DNA of 64,000 nt from Acidisoma silvae. GTDB lineage: Bacteria; Pseudomonadota; Alphaproteobacteria; Acetobacterales; Acetobacteraceae. Below the pieces are notes generated by a model. That model did not search any database and was not told the origin of the DNA. It was given only the letters and a program-made list of their open reading frames with translations. The stretch is from NCBI RefSeq assembly GCF_020618775.1, contig NZ_JAESVB010000003.1, positions 476,960 through 540,959 of the forward strand, given 5' to 3'. Of this stretch, positions 7,939 through 16,230 are shown one piece after another. The number at the start of each line of letters is the position of its first letter. The first letter of the stretch is position 1. Made by a program: the position numbers and the translations under genes.

Positions 7939-9186
7939 ATGACCCAAGCACTTTCGCCCGAGACTCTCCAGCAGACGGCTCAAGATTTTCCGGTTTCCGC
8001 TTTGCCTGTGGTTGATCAGTTCGTTCTGCTGGCCGGCGGCGATCTATGGACCGCGCGCATCGCGGATCTGTCGGCGCGCGCCTCTGCGGCCAACCGTGTC
8101 GGCGGTCTGCTGAAGCAGCGCCACGCTCTGGAATTCGCGATAGAGCGGATGCGCGGCCGTGACGGTGCGGGCGGCGCGCCGGCGCCTTCGGTTGCCGAGC
8201 AGCGGTTGCATGCCATTCTGGCGGAACTGGTTCTGGCGGCGGGCAGCTTCAGCGCTGCCGGTCGGGCAAGACTGCAATCGCGCCTGCAGGATGCGTTGCA
8301 GGAAGAGGGCCGGCTGGTCGATCTTCTGCATCTTTTCCGCACCGCCGCTTTGCAGCAGGCGCGCGGATTCACCGTGATCTATGCTGGGCTGGAACAGGAA
8401 GCGCGTTACGATCTGCTGCTCAGCCGCGACGGTGCCGAAGTCGAATGCATTTGCGAAACGATGTCGGCTGAGGCTGGGCGCGACGTGCATCGCTTCGCCT
8501 GGGCGGAACTCTGCGACCGCGTCGAAGGCCAGATGAAGCCCTGGCTGAATGCGCGTCCGGGCCGCTATCTGCTGAAGATGACGCTGGCCGCCGGCCTGCG
8601 CGACAAGGAAGCGGCGATGCAGACCCAGCTGCATGACCGTGTCGTCGCCATGCTGCAATCCGGCGCGCGGCTGGATCAGGATCAGGATGCCGTGCTGCGC
8701 ATCGAGCCTCTGGTTCTGTCCGGCAATAATGCCTCGGTCGAAAATCTGATGGGACGCCTGCGGCGGGAATTTGGGCCGGAAGCCCATTTTTCGGTTTCGG
8801 CCTGCGCTGAGGGCATCTGGGCCATGGCGGCCCGCGCCGGCCGCCGCAACGATGTGGCGGCGCTGCTGCGGAGCGAACTCAGCCGCTGGGCGCTGGCCCG
8901 CGTTTCCGCCGAGCGTCCGGCCATTCTTTCGATCTTCGTCGAGGATATCGACCGGCCGGAATGGCGCGGCCTGATGGACAGTCTGGAGCTGGAAGGCGCG
9001 GCCCGTCATTTCATGACAGCCGACGAGGCCGGCAATGTGGTCGCCGTCACCTGCTACAGCCGCATGGAAATGTTCGGCCTGTCCGGGCCGGACGCGGCGG
9101 CCGAGGGGGAGCTGCGCTTCCGCAACCCGGCCCATCCGGCGGCCAAGATTTCTGCCCTCGCGCCCGCGATCCTGTCCTCGCTCTGA
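7939..9186 (+). CDS. Uncharacterised 415-aa protein
   Basis: Not recognised. The protein is soluble and alpha-helical in its first half (about residues 40-140, rich in A/L/R/Q). The middle segment RYDLLLSRDGAEVECICETMS (about 157-176) has the shape of a PD-(D/E)XK nuclease-like core (D158, E169), but the lysine expected two residues after the second acid is isoleucine, so a nuclease role would need support. The C-terminal third contains AILSIFVEDIDRPEWRGL and VVAVTCYSRMEMFG. No signal peptide or membrane segment. It stands 71 bp after aroC and converges on tlyA. Coding quality is good: long, with ordinary composition for the region. Function unknown. Confidence 0.75.
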   Translation: MTQALSPETLQQTAQDFPVSALPVVDQFVLLAGGDLWTARIADLSARASAANRVGGLLKQRHALEFAIERMRGRDGAGGAPAPSVAEQRLHAILAELVLAAGSFSAAGRARLQSRLQDALQEEGRLVDLLHLFRTAALQQARGFTVIYAGLEQEARYDLLLSRDGAEVECICETMSAEAGRDVHRFAWAELCDRVEGQMKPWLNARPGRYLLKMTLAAGLRDKEAAMQTQLHDRVVAMLQSGARLDQDQDAVLRIEPLVLSGNNASVENLMGRLRREFGPEAHFSVSACAEGIWAMAARAGRRNDVAALLRSELSRWALARVSAERPAILSIFVEDIDRPEWRGLMDSLELEGAARHFMTADEAGNVVAVTCYSRMEMFGLSGPDAAAEGELRFRNPAHPAAKISALAPAILSSL

Positions 9187-9201
9187 TCGGCCGCTGTCCG
9201 G

Positions 9202-9966
9202 TCAATCTTCGGGCTGAAAGGTCGCTCCGATCAGGTATTCGTGGTTGCCTTCCGGCCCGGTGATGGGGCTCTCGACGATGCCCTGTACCGTCCAGCCCGG
9301 CAGCCCTTTCCACCAGGTCTCTATCTCGGCGCAGTAATGCGCGCGGATGGCCGGGTCGGTGATGACGCCCTTCGGGCCGATTTCGGCCCGCGTCGCCTCG
9401 AATTGCGGCTTGATCAAAGCGATGGCCCAGGCGCCCGGCACGCAAAGGGCGAGCGGGGCAGGCAGGACGGACCGCAGGCCGATGAAGCTTGCGTCGCAGA
9501 CCAGGGCCTCGATCGGCCCAGGCACCTGATCGGCCGTGAGAAGCCGCGCGTTGGTTTTCTCCATCACCACGACACGGCTGTCGCTGCGCAGCTTCCAGGC
9601 CAGCTGGCCATGACCGACATCGACGGCATAGACGCGCGCCGCGCCGTGGGTCAGCAGAACATCCGTGAAGCCGCCGGTGGAGGCGCCGACATCGATGGCC
9701 GTGCGTCCATCGGCGGAAAAGCCGAAATGCGCCAGGCCATGAGACAGTTTTAGGCCGCCTCGGGACACCCAGGGATGGTCCTGACCCTTGAGGCTGATGG
9801 CGCCGTTTTCGGGGATAAGGTCGCCGGCCTTGTCGATGCGGCGGGTGTCCAGATAGGCCTGCCCCGCCATGATCACCGCCTGGGCGCGAGACAGGCTGTC
9901 CACGAGGCCGCGATCGACAAGCAGCCGGTCCGCCCGCAGGCGCCGGATTTTGGCAGGCACGGTCAT
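9202..9966 (-). CDS. tlyA: TlyA-family rRNA 2'-O-methyltransferase
   Basis: A 254-aa protein with an N-terminal S4 RNA-binding domain (LRADRLLVDRGLVDSLSRAQ, about 8-30). A FtsJ/RrmJ-type methyltransferase domain follows: AIDVGASTGGFTDVLLTHGA for SAM binding, and the K-D-K-type residues in VVMEKTNARLL, VCDASFI and ALIKPQFEA. TlyA enzymes 2'-O-methylate 16S and/or 23S rRNA; here the family is clear but the target is not. The ATG at 9966 is 10 bp after the ATP-grasp stop; the open frame further upstream is a shadow of that gene. Last gene of the dedA-like > ATP-grasp > tlyA group. Confidence 0.9.
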   Translation of the reverse strand: MTVPAKIRRLRADRLLVDRGLVDSLSRAQAVIMAGQAYLDTRRIDKAGDLIPENGAISLKGQDHPWVSRGGLKLSHGLAHFGFSADGRTAIDVGASTGGFTDVLLTHGAARVYAVDVGHGQLAWKLRSDSRVVVMEKTNARLLTADQVPGPIEALVCDASFIGLRSVLPAPLALCVPGAWAIALIKPQFEATRAEIGPKGVITDPAIRAHYCAEIETWWKGLPGWTVQGIVESPITGPEGNHEYLIGATFQPED

Positions 9967-9976
9967 GCGGGCTGTG

Positions 9977-11107
9977 TCAGTCGTTGGCGGGATAGGAGGC
10001 CAGAAGGCGCTTCTGGGTTCGCCACATGCGCAGCAGGGTGAAGAACCCTGTGGGCTTGTGCCCAGCAGCACGATTGGCGGCGGCAATTTCGAAGGCCGAG
10101 CGGTAGTGGAAGAACTGCGCCGCATAGGCTTCGCGCAGCGTCGTCTGGGGATCCCAGATATGGGTCGCCTCCGACCCGACGCCGTTAATTTCGATAATGC
10201 GGAAGCCTTCGCCGGCGCTGAGATTGGCAGCGTGGTCATAGCGGATATCAAAACGGCCGAAATGGAAATTGGGGATGGAGCGGGCGATGGCGTCGATCCG
10301 CTCGGTCAGCTCGCGGGAGATCAGCTTGACGCCGTTCTTGAAGGTCGAGCCTTTGCAGTGGTTGCCGACGAAGACCAGCTTCACGCGCTCGCCGGCTTCC
10401 GGCACTTCATGCAGGCGGGAAGCAAGGCGCGGCAGATAGAGATGCGGCACCTGGGCGCAGCGCGGGTCCGCCATCACGAGGTCCCGCAGATTGGAAGTGC
10501 CGTCGCCGACGACAACGGGCGAGGATTTCAGTGTCAGCGAGGTGATGGTGCCGGTCTCTTCGCCCGGACGGCGGATGTAGAAAACGCCGGCTTCGCCTTC
10601 ATGGGGAATCAGGGCTTGCAGCATGTAGCGCGTAAGGCGCGGAAAGGCGGCGAGGTAGCGGGCAAGATCGGCACGATTGTCGACCAGGCAGACGCCGGTG
10701 CCGTTGCAGCCGATATCGGGTTTCACAACCACGGGGTAGGACAGGTCCGCCGTCCGCATCGCCGCTTCTGCGATGCCGAGATCGTCGGATTCGGCATAGG
10801 CGCCGCTGGTGCAGACGGTATAAAGCGCGACCCAGTCCCGCGACGAGCCGGTGATCTGATCCAGGATGGATTGCTTGGATTCGCCGCAGAGGCCGCCGGC
10901 CTCAATGGTCGGGTTGGCAGCCGTCGCCAGGATCGGATTGCCGTAGCGGATGCCGAGCGCGATCCATTGCAGCACGATGGGCGTATAGGCGATCCAGCCC
11001 GGCCAGAATTCAAAGAAGGACGTTATGCGTTCAGAGGGGACGGCCGATGGCTTGCCCGAGCGGCGCAGCCGCGAAAGAGGCGTCGAAGCTAGCTGAATAT
11101 CGCTCAC
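9977..11107 (-). CDS. ATP-grasp domain protein (D-Ala-D-Ala ligase-like fold, substrate unknown)
   Basis: A 376-aa protein. The ATP-grasp core is visible as YPVVVKPDIGCNGTGV (about residues 131-146; nucleotide-binding lysine and Gly-rich loop) and later FGRFDIRYD and GEGFRIIEINGVGSEATHIW (Mg-ligand E and N). The N-terminal part has an unusual conserved-looking SFFEFWPGWIAYTPIVLQWI and GLCGESKQSILDQI. ATP-grasp enzymes ligate a carboxylate to an amine or thiol through an acyl phosphate; the substrates here cannot be named. The GTG start overlaps the upstream membrane gene's stop (GTGA, 4 bp), so the two are translationally coupled, suggesting a joint envelope-related role. A longer frame upstream is a shadow of that gene. 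Confidence 0.83.
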   Translation of the reverse strand: MSDIQLASTPLSRLRRSGKPSAVPSERITSFFEFWPGWIAYTPIVLQWIALGIRYGNPILATAANPTIEAGGLCGESKQSILDQITGSSRDWVALYTVCTSGAYAESDDLGIAEAAMRTADLSYPVVVKPDIGCNGTGVCLVDNRADLARYLAAFPRLTRYMLQALIPHEGEAGVFYIRRPGEETGTITSLTLKSSPVVVGDGTSNLRDLVMADPRCAQVPHLYLPRLASRLHEVPEAGERVKLVFVGNHCKGSTFKNGVKLISRELTERIDAIARSIPNFHFGRFDIRYDHAANLSAGEGFRIIEINGVGSEATHIWDPQTTLREAYAAQFFHYRSAFEIAAANRAAGHKPTGFFTLLRMWRTQKRLLASYPAND

Positions 11108-11682
11108 GTCGTCTCTTTTCCTCTCAACTGCCGGGCAACCAGACGGCTGGCAACCAGGAGCACAATGCACAGGACAGCGATGCCGACCCAATGCCACGCG
11201 CCCAGATAGGCCAGGATATAGTGCCCGAGCTTCATCGAGACGCTGAATAGCAGGCTAGTCCAAATCAAAGTCGCGCCGATCGCCGTCAAAGTGAAGACCA
11301 GGAAGGACGCGCCAAGAAATCCGCAGGTTGTATAAGTGGGAAGGCGCAGGCCAGGCAAGAAGCGGCTGATAAGGATCACTTTTGCGAGCCGGCTATTCAG
11401 CCAGTCCCGGCCCATATCGCGGCGTCGGGGCGGAATAAACCGCTCCATCCACGGAATGACGGCGGCGAGCCGGCCCATGCCGTAAAGGCCGATATCACCC
11501 AACACGATGCCGACATAAAGCGCGCCGAGGCCGACCGCGAGAGAAATAGTTCCGGCTTGGACCTGGATCGCCGTAACGACGGTTGCGGCGTCCTCAAGGA
11601 TAAAGGTCGCGCCGATGACCGAAAGCGCCTGCAGGATAGGGTGCCGCAGCGCTGCCGTCACGAAAACGAGGATAGCCGTCAT
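11104..11682 (-). CDS. DedA/VTT-domain family membrane protein
   Basis: A 192-aa integral membrane protein with about five hydrophobic segments. The VTT/DedA signature appears as LEDAATVVTA near residue 29, YVGIVLGDIGLYGMGR, and the characteristic ISRFLPGLRLPTYTTCGFLG (about 107-126). DedA proteins act in lipid-carrier or phospholipid handling and envelope homeostasis, and some are undecaprenyl-phosphate flippases. The gene is coupled by a 4-bp overlap to the ATP-grasp gene and is divergent from dsbB. Confidence 0.88.
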   Translation of the reverse strand: MTAILVFVTAALRHPILQALSVIGATFILEDAATVVTAIQVQAGTISLAVGLGALYVGIVLGDIGLYGMGRLAAVIPWMERFIPPRRRDMGRDWLNSRLAKVILISRFLPGLRLPTYTTCGFLGASFLVFTLTAIGATLIWTSLLFSVSMKLGHYILAYLGAWHWVGIAVLCIVLLVASRLVARQLRGKETT

Positions 11683-11822
11683 GAATGCAGAGCTGTCGAA
11701 TGGTTCATCATGAATCCCGGCAGCGTATCGCGCGAAAGCTGCTCAAAACCAAGCGGATTATGAAGATGTGCTGTCAGGGCAGGCCAGTTGGCATAGCCGG
11801 CGCCGCGTTTCATAAGACAAAT

Positions 11823-12314
11823 ATGAGATTTGCCCAGGACCGACTGACCGCTCTGATCGTCCTGCTGCTGGGGGCAGCCGCGCTCGCTGTCGCCTATGGG
11901 TCGCAATACGGGCTGGGCATGGCGCCCTGCGAACTTTGCTACTGGGAGCGCTGGCCCTATCGCATTGCCATCTTGATCGGCGTGCTGGGCTTGATTGTGC
12001 CGCAGCCGCTGCGCCGTTTCCTGCTTTGGCTCGGTGTGCTGGATTTTCTGGCCGCCATCGGTCTGGCCGGCCTGCATGTCGGGGTCGAGCAGAAGCTATG
12101 GGCGAGCCCGCTGCCGGAATGCAGTGCCGCCAATATCTTCAAGGGCAATCTCAGCACGCTGATGAACAATCTGCCGGCGACCCCGGCCAAGCCCTGCGAC
12201 GCGCCGAATTTCCTGATCCCCGGCCTGCCTGTCTCCTTCACGACGATGGATCTGATCTATGCGACGGCCTGTTTCGTCGTGGTCATGGTTTGCCTGATGC
12301 GTCGGCCGGCCTAG
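11823..12314 (+). CDS. dsbB: Disulfide bond formation protein DsbB
   Basis: An inner-membrane quinone reductase that re-oxidises DsbA. The 163-aa protein has four hydrophobic segments, the first redox pair CELC in APCELCYWERWPYR, and the second periplasmic cysteine pair in LPECSAAN ... AKPCDAPNF. The ATG at 11823 (MRFAQDRLTAL) starts directly at the first membrane helix; about 46 residues of open frame before it look non-coding. Its stop shares a CTAG with the convergent EAL gene stop (12311-12314). No dsbA is visible in the window. Confidence 0.93.
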   Translation: MRFAQDRLTALIVLLLGAAALAVAYGSQYGLGMAPCELCYWERWPYRIAILIGVLGLIVPQPLRRFLLWLGVLDFLAAIGLAGLHVGVEQKLWASPLPECSAANIFKGNLSTLMNNLPATPAKPCDAPNFLIPGLPVSFTTMDLIYATACFVVVMVCLMRRPA

Positions 12315-13165
12315 CGCAGCCGCTGTAGGTAAAGGCGCATCTCGGCTGTCGGCAGAGGCGGGCTGAAGATCATGCCCTGGCCCTCGTCCAGTCCCAAAGC
12401 TTCCAGCGTCGCGCGCTGGCGGCCCTGATCGACCCCGTCGGCGCAGACGGAGAGGCCGATGGCATGGGATGTCTCGATCACGGCACGGGTCAGCGCCAAG
12501 GCTTCGTGGTCGGTCGGCAGTCCACGCAGCATGAGGCGGTCGCATTTGAGGGCCGTCAACGGCAGATCCCGCAACGCGACCAGACTGGCGACGGCATGGC
12601 CGAATTCATCCAGCAGCAGATTGACCCCGATATCGCGCAGGCCGGCGAAGGCTGTGGCGGCATCGTCATCCAGACGAAAGGCCAATTGCTCGGGGATAGC
12701 AATTTCCAAGGATTCCGGTGGCAGGCCGGTTTGTGCCAGGGCGGTGCGCACCTGCCGGCAAAGATCCTCGCTGCTCAGTTGCGGGCCCAGCAGCTTGACG
12801 GAAATCCGGATATCGGGCCGTGCCCAGGTTTTGGCTTCGGCGCAGGCCGCGTGCAGGACCAGTTCACTCAACATGCGGGCAAGGCCGCGATCCGGGGTGG
12901 TGGGCAGGTTGGGCCCGGTGGCGCTGCCAAGCCGCCGCATAGGCCAGCGCAGAATCGCTTCCACGGCCAGAAGATCGCCGGTGCGCAGGCAGTGGCGGGG
13001 CTGATAATCCAGGACAAGAGCGTCGCGTGTCACGGTTTTCCGCAATTCGGCCTGCGGGTGCCGGTCCGCAGCAGTGCGGGTGCCGTTGGGCCTTCTGGAG
13101 AGGGAACGCCCAATTCGAAGAGCGCGATCAAGGGAGGGGCAAACCGGATGGAGGCTAGGAGCCAA
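12311..13165 (-). CDS. Degenerate EAL-domain protein (probably not an active c-di-GMP phosphodiesterase)
   Basis: A 284-aa protein with an EAL fold from about residue 45: LDYQPRHCLRTGDLLAVEAI (EAL motif as E69-A-I), ISVKLLGPQL (K124 where the metal-binding Asn of SVNLS is expected), LEIAIPEQ (I157 where the LEITE glutamate is expected), LLLDEFG (DE for DD), LKCDRLML (Lys and Asp kept), ADGVD (D for the E of AEGVE) and EGQGMIFSPPL. Several catalytic metal ligands are therefore changed. A role as a c-di-GMP receptor or protein partner is more likely than hydrolysis; this is inference. The first 44 residues match nothing I know. The start is uncertain: TTG at 13165 without a clear Shine-Dalgarno, or GTG near residue 45. 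Confidence 0.75.
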   Translation of the reverse strand: MAPSLHPVCPSLDRALRIGRSLSRRPNGTRTAADRHPQAELRKTVTRDALVLDYQPRHCLRTGDLLAVEAILRWPMRRLGSATGPNLPTTPDRGLARMLSELVLHAACAEAKTWARPDIRISVKLLGPQLSSEDLCRQVRTALAQTGLPPESLEIAIPEQLAFRLDDDAATAFAGLRDIGVNLLLDEFGHAVASLVALRDLPLTALKCDRLMLRGLPTDHEALALTRAVIETSHAIGLSVCADGVDQGRQRATLEALGLDEGQGMIFSPPLPTAEMRLYLQRLR

Positions 13166-13318
13166 GATATTACTGGCCTGTAAATAGCCCCGCTTTTCGA
13201 TGCCCGAGCGGTTCCGCAGCTTGCTCTCTAACGTAAAAGATAAGTCCCAACCCGTGACTGTCCGGGGCGCGCGTGGTTAAGGTCCGCCTCAGCGTTACAT
13301 CAGGAATATTTTGCAGTC

Positions 13319-13627
13319 ATGGATGAGTTGAACGGTCCTGCGGATGAAACGGCAGCCGCCGAGTCCGAGGCCAAGAAAAAGGCGCCGAACAGCTACGAGG
13401 TCGCAATCCTCGATAGGCTGAGCAAGACCCCGGACGGCAAGTCCATCACGCCAGCGGATGTGGCCATGTCTCTGTCGGAAAACTGGCGCCCGGTTCTGAC
13501 GCATGTTCGCGTCGCCGCCCGTCGACTGGCGGAACAGGATAAAATCGAAATTCTGCGCCACGGCAAAGCGATCGTCCCGGCCGACATGAAGGGCGTCATC
13601 CGCCTCCGGCTTAAGCAGAGCCAGTAA
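13319..13627 (+). CDS. DUF3253-like small winged-helix protein
   Basis: A 102-aa basic protein. After an Ala/Glu/Lys-rich N-terminus it shows SYEVAILDRLSK, SITPADVAMSLSENWRPVLT, HVRVAARRLAEQDKIEIL, RHGKAIVPADMKGVIRLRL. This is the pattern of DUF3253, small proteins with a predicted winged-helix fold whose consensus includes WRP...VR.AARRL...G.I.I...G.PV.P...KGPIR. Function is unknown; DNA binding is only suggested by the fold. It is followed 37 bp later by the ABC transporter on the same strand. Confidence 0.72.
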   Translation: MDELNGPADETAAAESEAKKKAPNSYEVAILDRLSKTPDGKSITPADVAMSLSENWRPVLTHVRVAARRLAEQDKIEILRHGKAIVPADMKGVIRLRLKQSQ

Positions 13628-13664
13628 TCGCCCTCCAGCATCCCGTTAGCCGATAGGATCAAGA

Positions 13665-15437
13665 ATGCGCCAGACGATGCGCCGTGTGGGGCCCGTGCTA
13701 CGGGATGCCTGGTATCTCTCCATCCCTTACTTCCGGTCCGAGGAGAAATGGAGCGCGCTGATCCTGCTGGTTTCGACCATTGCCCTGAACCTGTCCCTGG
13801 TCGGGATGACGGTGATGCTGAACTTCTGGAACGGCGCCTTTTTTGATTCCATCCAGTCGAAGGACTGGACGTCCTTCACGCAGCTAATCTTCCTCTACAA
13901 GAAGACGGCGCATGGATTTCTGCCCGGCTTCTGCGAAATCGCCGCCGTCTATATCCTGGTCGCGGTCTATGCGACCTATCTCAGCCAATGGCTGCAGATC
14001 CGCTGGCGGCGCTGGCTGACCGCCCGCTATCTGGACGACTGGATCGGCGACCGCACCTATTACCGCATGAGCCTGACGTCCAAGCTGGACGTGGACGGGA
14101 CAGACAACCCCGACCAGCGAATCAGCGAGGATATCGCGAATTTCGTGACGAGCACGCTCAGCCTCGGCCTCGATCTCATGAACAACGTGGTCACCTTGTT
14201 CAGCTTCCTGGGCATCCTCTGGACCATCTCGGGCTCCATCACCCTGCTGGGCGTCACCATCCCCGGCTATATGGTCTGGGTCGCGCTGATCTACGCCATC
14301 GTCGGCACCTGGCTGACCCATCTGATCGGCCGGCCGCTGGTGCGCCTGACCTTCAATCAGCAGAAGGTGGAAGCCGATTTCCGTTTCGCCCTGATGCGCC
14401 TGCGGGAGAATACCGAGGGCGTGGCGCTGTATCACGGTGAGGCGGAGGAGCGGGGCGCGCTGAACGGCCGCTTCGGCTTCGTCGTCGGAAACTGGTGGGC
14501 GATCATGCGGCGGACGCGGTTCCTCAATTTCCTGACGACGGGCTACGGCCAGATCGCGAATATCTTTCCGATCGTCGTTGCCGCACCGCGCTATTTCTCC
14601 GGCGCCATCGCGCTGGGCGTGCTGACCCGGATCAGCGACGCTTTCGGGCAAGTGCAGTCCGCCTTGTCCTGGCTGGTCTCGAACTATTCCAATATCGCGT
14701 CCTGGAGTGCGACCGTCGAACGTCTGGGTACCTTCCACCGCTCGATCGAGGCCGCGCATGTCAAACTGCCGGACGGCGCCGTTCGCGACCAGCACGGTGA
14801 GGCCGTGGTGTTGGACGATGTCAGCCTGTCGCTGCCGAACGGACAAAAGCTGATCGAACATGCGACGTTCCGCGTCGCCGCCGGCCAGTCCATCGTCATC
14901 ACCGGCGCCTCGGGCTCGGGCAAGTCGACGCTGTTCCGGGCGCTGGCTGGTATCTGGCCTTATGCCCAGGGGACGATCACCTTGCCGGCCGGCCAAAGCC
15001 TGTTCCTGCCGCAGCGGCCCTATATGCCGCTCGGCTCGCTGCGCCGCGCGGCGACCTATCCGCTGGACCCGGCTTCTGTGCCTGACGAGGTTCTGGCCGA
15101 GGCCATGACGGCCTGCGGCCTCGCCCATCTTCTGCCGGAACTGGAAGAGAAGCGCGGCTGGTCGCAGGTTCTGTCAGGCGGTGAGCAGCAGCGCCTGGCG
15201 ATCGTGCGGGCCGTGCTCGCCAAGCCGGAATGGTTGTTTTTGGACGAGGCGACGGCGAATCTGGATCCCGAGGCCGAGATCGCCCTGTATGCGCTGCTGC
15301 GGGTGCGCCTGCCCCAGACGACCCTCATCTCGATCGCGCATCGGGAGTCGGTCGCGCGCCTGCATGACCGCCGAATCGTGCTGGCGAAGGGACGAATCGA
15401 ATCCGATTCGACAATTCTGGCCGCGCCCGCCGAATAG
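13665..15437 (+). CDS. SbmA/YddA-type ABC transporter, permease fused to ATPase
   Basis: A 590-aa half-transporter. The N-terminal membrane part (about 1-370) has several helices and matches the ABC_membrane_2/SbmA-BacA family (KWSALILLVSTIALNLSLVG, LNFWNGAFFDSIQSKDW, RWRRWLTARYLDDW, the family hallmark NPDQRISEDI). The C-terminal ATPase has Walker A GASGSGKST, signature LSGGEQQRLAIVRA, Walker B WLFLDEAT and a switch His in SIAHR. It probably acts as a homodimer in the inner membrane. Relatives import peptides or vitamins or move fatty acids; the substrate here is unknown. ATG 13665 is preceded by AGGA. Confidence 0.9.
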   Translation: MRQTMRRVGPVLRDAWYLSIPYFRSEEKWSALILLVSTIALNLSLVGMTVMLNFWNGAFFDSIQSKDWTSFTQLIFLYKKTAHGFLPGFCEIAAVYILVAVYATYLSQWLQIRWRRWLTARYLDDWIGDRTYYRMSLTSKLDVDGTDNPDQRISEDIANFVTSTLSLGLDLMNNVVTLFSFLGILWTISGSITLLGVTIPGYMVWVALIYAIVGTWLTHLIGRPLVRLTFNQQKVEADFRFALMRLRENTEGVALYHGEAEERGALNGRFGFVVGNWWAIMRRTRFLNFLTTGYGQIANIFPIVVAAPRYFSGAIALGVLTRISDAFGQVQSALSWLVSNYSNIASWSATVERLGTFHRSIEAAHVKLPDGAVRDQHGEAVVLDDVSLSLPNGQKLIEHATFRVAAGQSIVITGASGSGKSTLFRALAGIWPYAQGTITLPAGQSLFLPQRPYMPLGSLRRAATYPLDPASVPDEVLAEAMTACGLAHLLPELEEKRGWSQVLSGGEQQRLAIVRAVLAKPEWLFLDEATANLDPEAEIALYALLRVRLPQTTLISIAHRESVARLHDRRIVLAKGRIESDSTILAAPAE

Positions 15438-15473
15438 GCGGGCCGCAGGTCCAGATCATGAGGGAGACATCGC

Positions 15474-16115
15474 GTGATTGATCTTTATTACTGGACGACG
15501 CCGAACGGCCATAAGGTGACGCTGTTTCTGGAAGAGGCCGGGCTCGACTACCGCATCCTGCCCGTCAATATCGGCCGCGATGAGCAGTTTCAGCCGGATT
15601 TCCTGAAAATCGCGCCGAACAATCGTATCCCTGCGATTGTCGATCAGGCGCCGGCGGGCGGTGGCGCGCCGATTTCGGTGTTCGAATCCGGTGCGATCCT
15701 GCTCTACCTCGCCGAGAAAACCGGAAAATTCATTGCCAGCGATCTGCGGGAGCGGGTGGCGACGCTGGAATGGCTGTTTTGGCAGATGGGCGGTCTGGGG
15801 CCGATGGCCGGGCAGAACCACCATTTCAACCACGCCGCGCCCGAAAAAATTCCCTACGCCCAGAACCGTTATATCAAGGAGACGGGGCGGCTTTACGGTG
15901 TGCTGGACCGCCGGCTGGCCGACCGGGATTTCCTGGCCGGGGATTATTCAATCGCCGATATGGCCTGCTATCCCTGGATCGTCTCGCATGAGCGGCAAAG
16001 CCAGAATCTGGACGACTTTCCGCATGTGAAGCGTTGGCATGAGACCATCAAGGCGCGCCCCGCGACGGTGCGTGCCTATGCCCAGGTGCAGAAGGTCAAC
16101 CCGCCTAAACCTTGA
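15474..16115 (+). CDS. Glutathione S-transferase family protein (Nu-class, YfcG/YghU-like)
   Basis: A 213-aa protein beginning IDLYYWTTPNGHKVTLFLEEAGLDY. Thr/Asn in TTPNG is the active-site region of the YfcG/Nu-class disulfide-bond reductases. It continues with NNRIPAIVDQ and FESGAILLYLAEKTG (glutathione gamma-Glu binding), and the C-terminal helical domain contains WQMGGLGPMAGQNHHFNHAAPEKIPYAQNRY, a signature of this class. The GTG start at 15474 has GGGAG upstream. It lies 36 bp after the ABC transporter and ends at a strong bidirectional terminator. Confidence 0.9.
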   Translation: MIDLYYWTTPNGHKVTLFLEEAGLDYRILPVNIGRDEQFQPDFLKIAPNNRIPAIVDQAPAGGGAPISVFESGAILLYLAEKTGKFIASDLRERVATLEWLFWQMGGLGPMAGQNHHFNHAAPEKIPYAQNRYIKETGRLYGVLDRRLADRDFLAGDYSIADMACYPWIVSHERQSQNLDDFPHVKRWHETIKARPATVRAYAQVQKVNPPKP

Positions 16116-16137
16116 TCGTTCATAGCGAGCCCATACG

Positions 16138-16175
16138 AAAAAGCCGGACCGTGCAGCAGCACGGTCCGGCTTTTT
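16138..16175. terminator. Bidirectional rho-independent terminator
   Basis: Perfect 17-bp inverted repeat with arms 16138-16154 and 16159-16175 around a 4-nt loop. It begins with A5 and ends with T5, so it works in both directions. It sits between the convergent GST and porin genes. Confidence 0.93.
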
Positions 16176-16230
16176 CAGTCTTGGCCAGAGGTGAAGGGCA
16201 GCGATGCCGCCCTTCGTCCCGGTCAGGTCA

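Noticed and set aside
8044..9135. 363-codon minus-strand frame opposite the unknown 415-aa gene
   Set aside because: Composition is the mirror of the plus-strand frame (His/Gln/Arg rich) and it lacks a start context. The plus-strand frame has normal length, spacing after aroC and protein-like composition.
13884..15128. 414-codon minus-strand frame opposite the ABC transporter
   Set aside because: Antisense shadow of a gene with unambiguous Walker and signature motifs.
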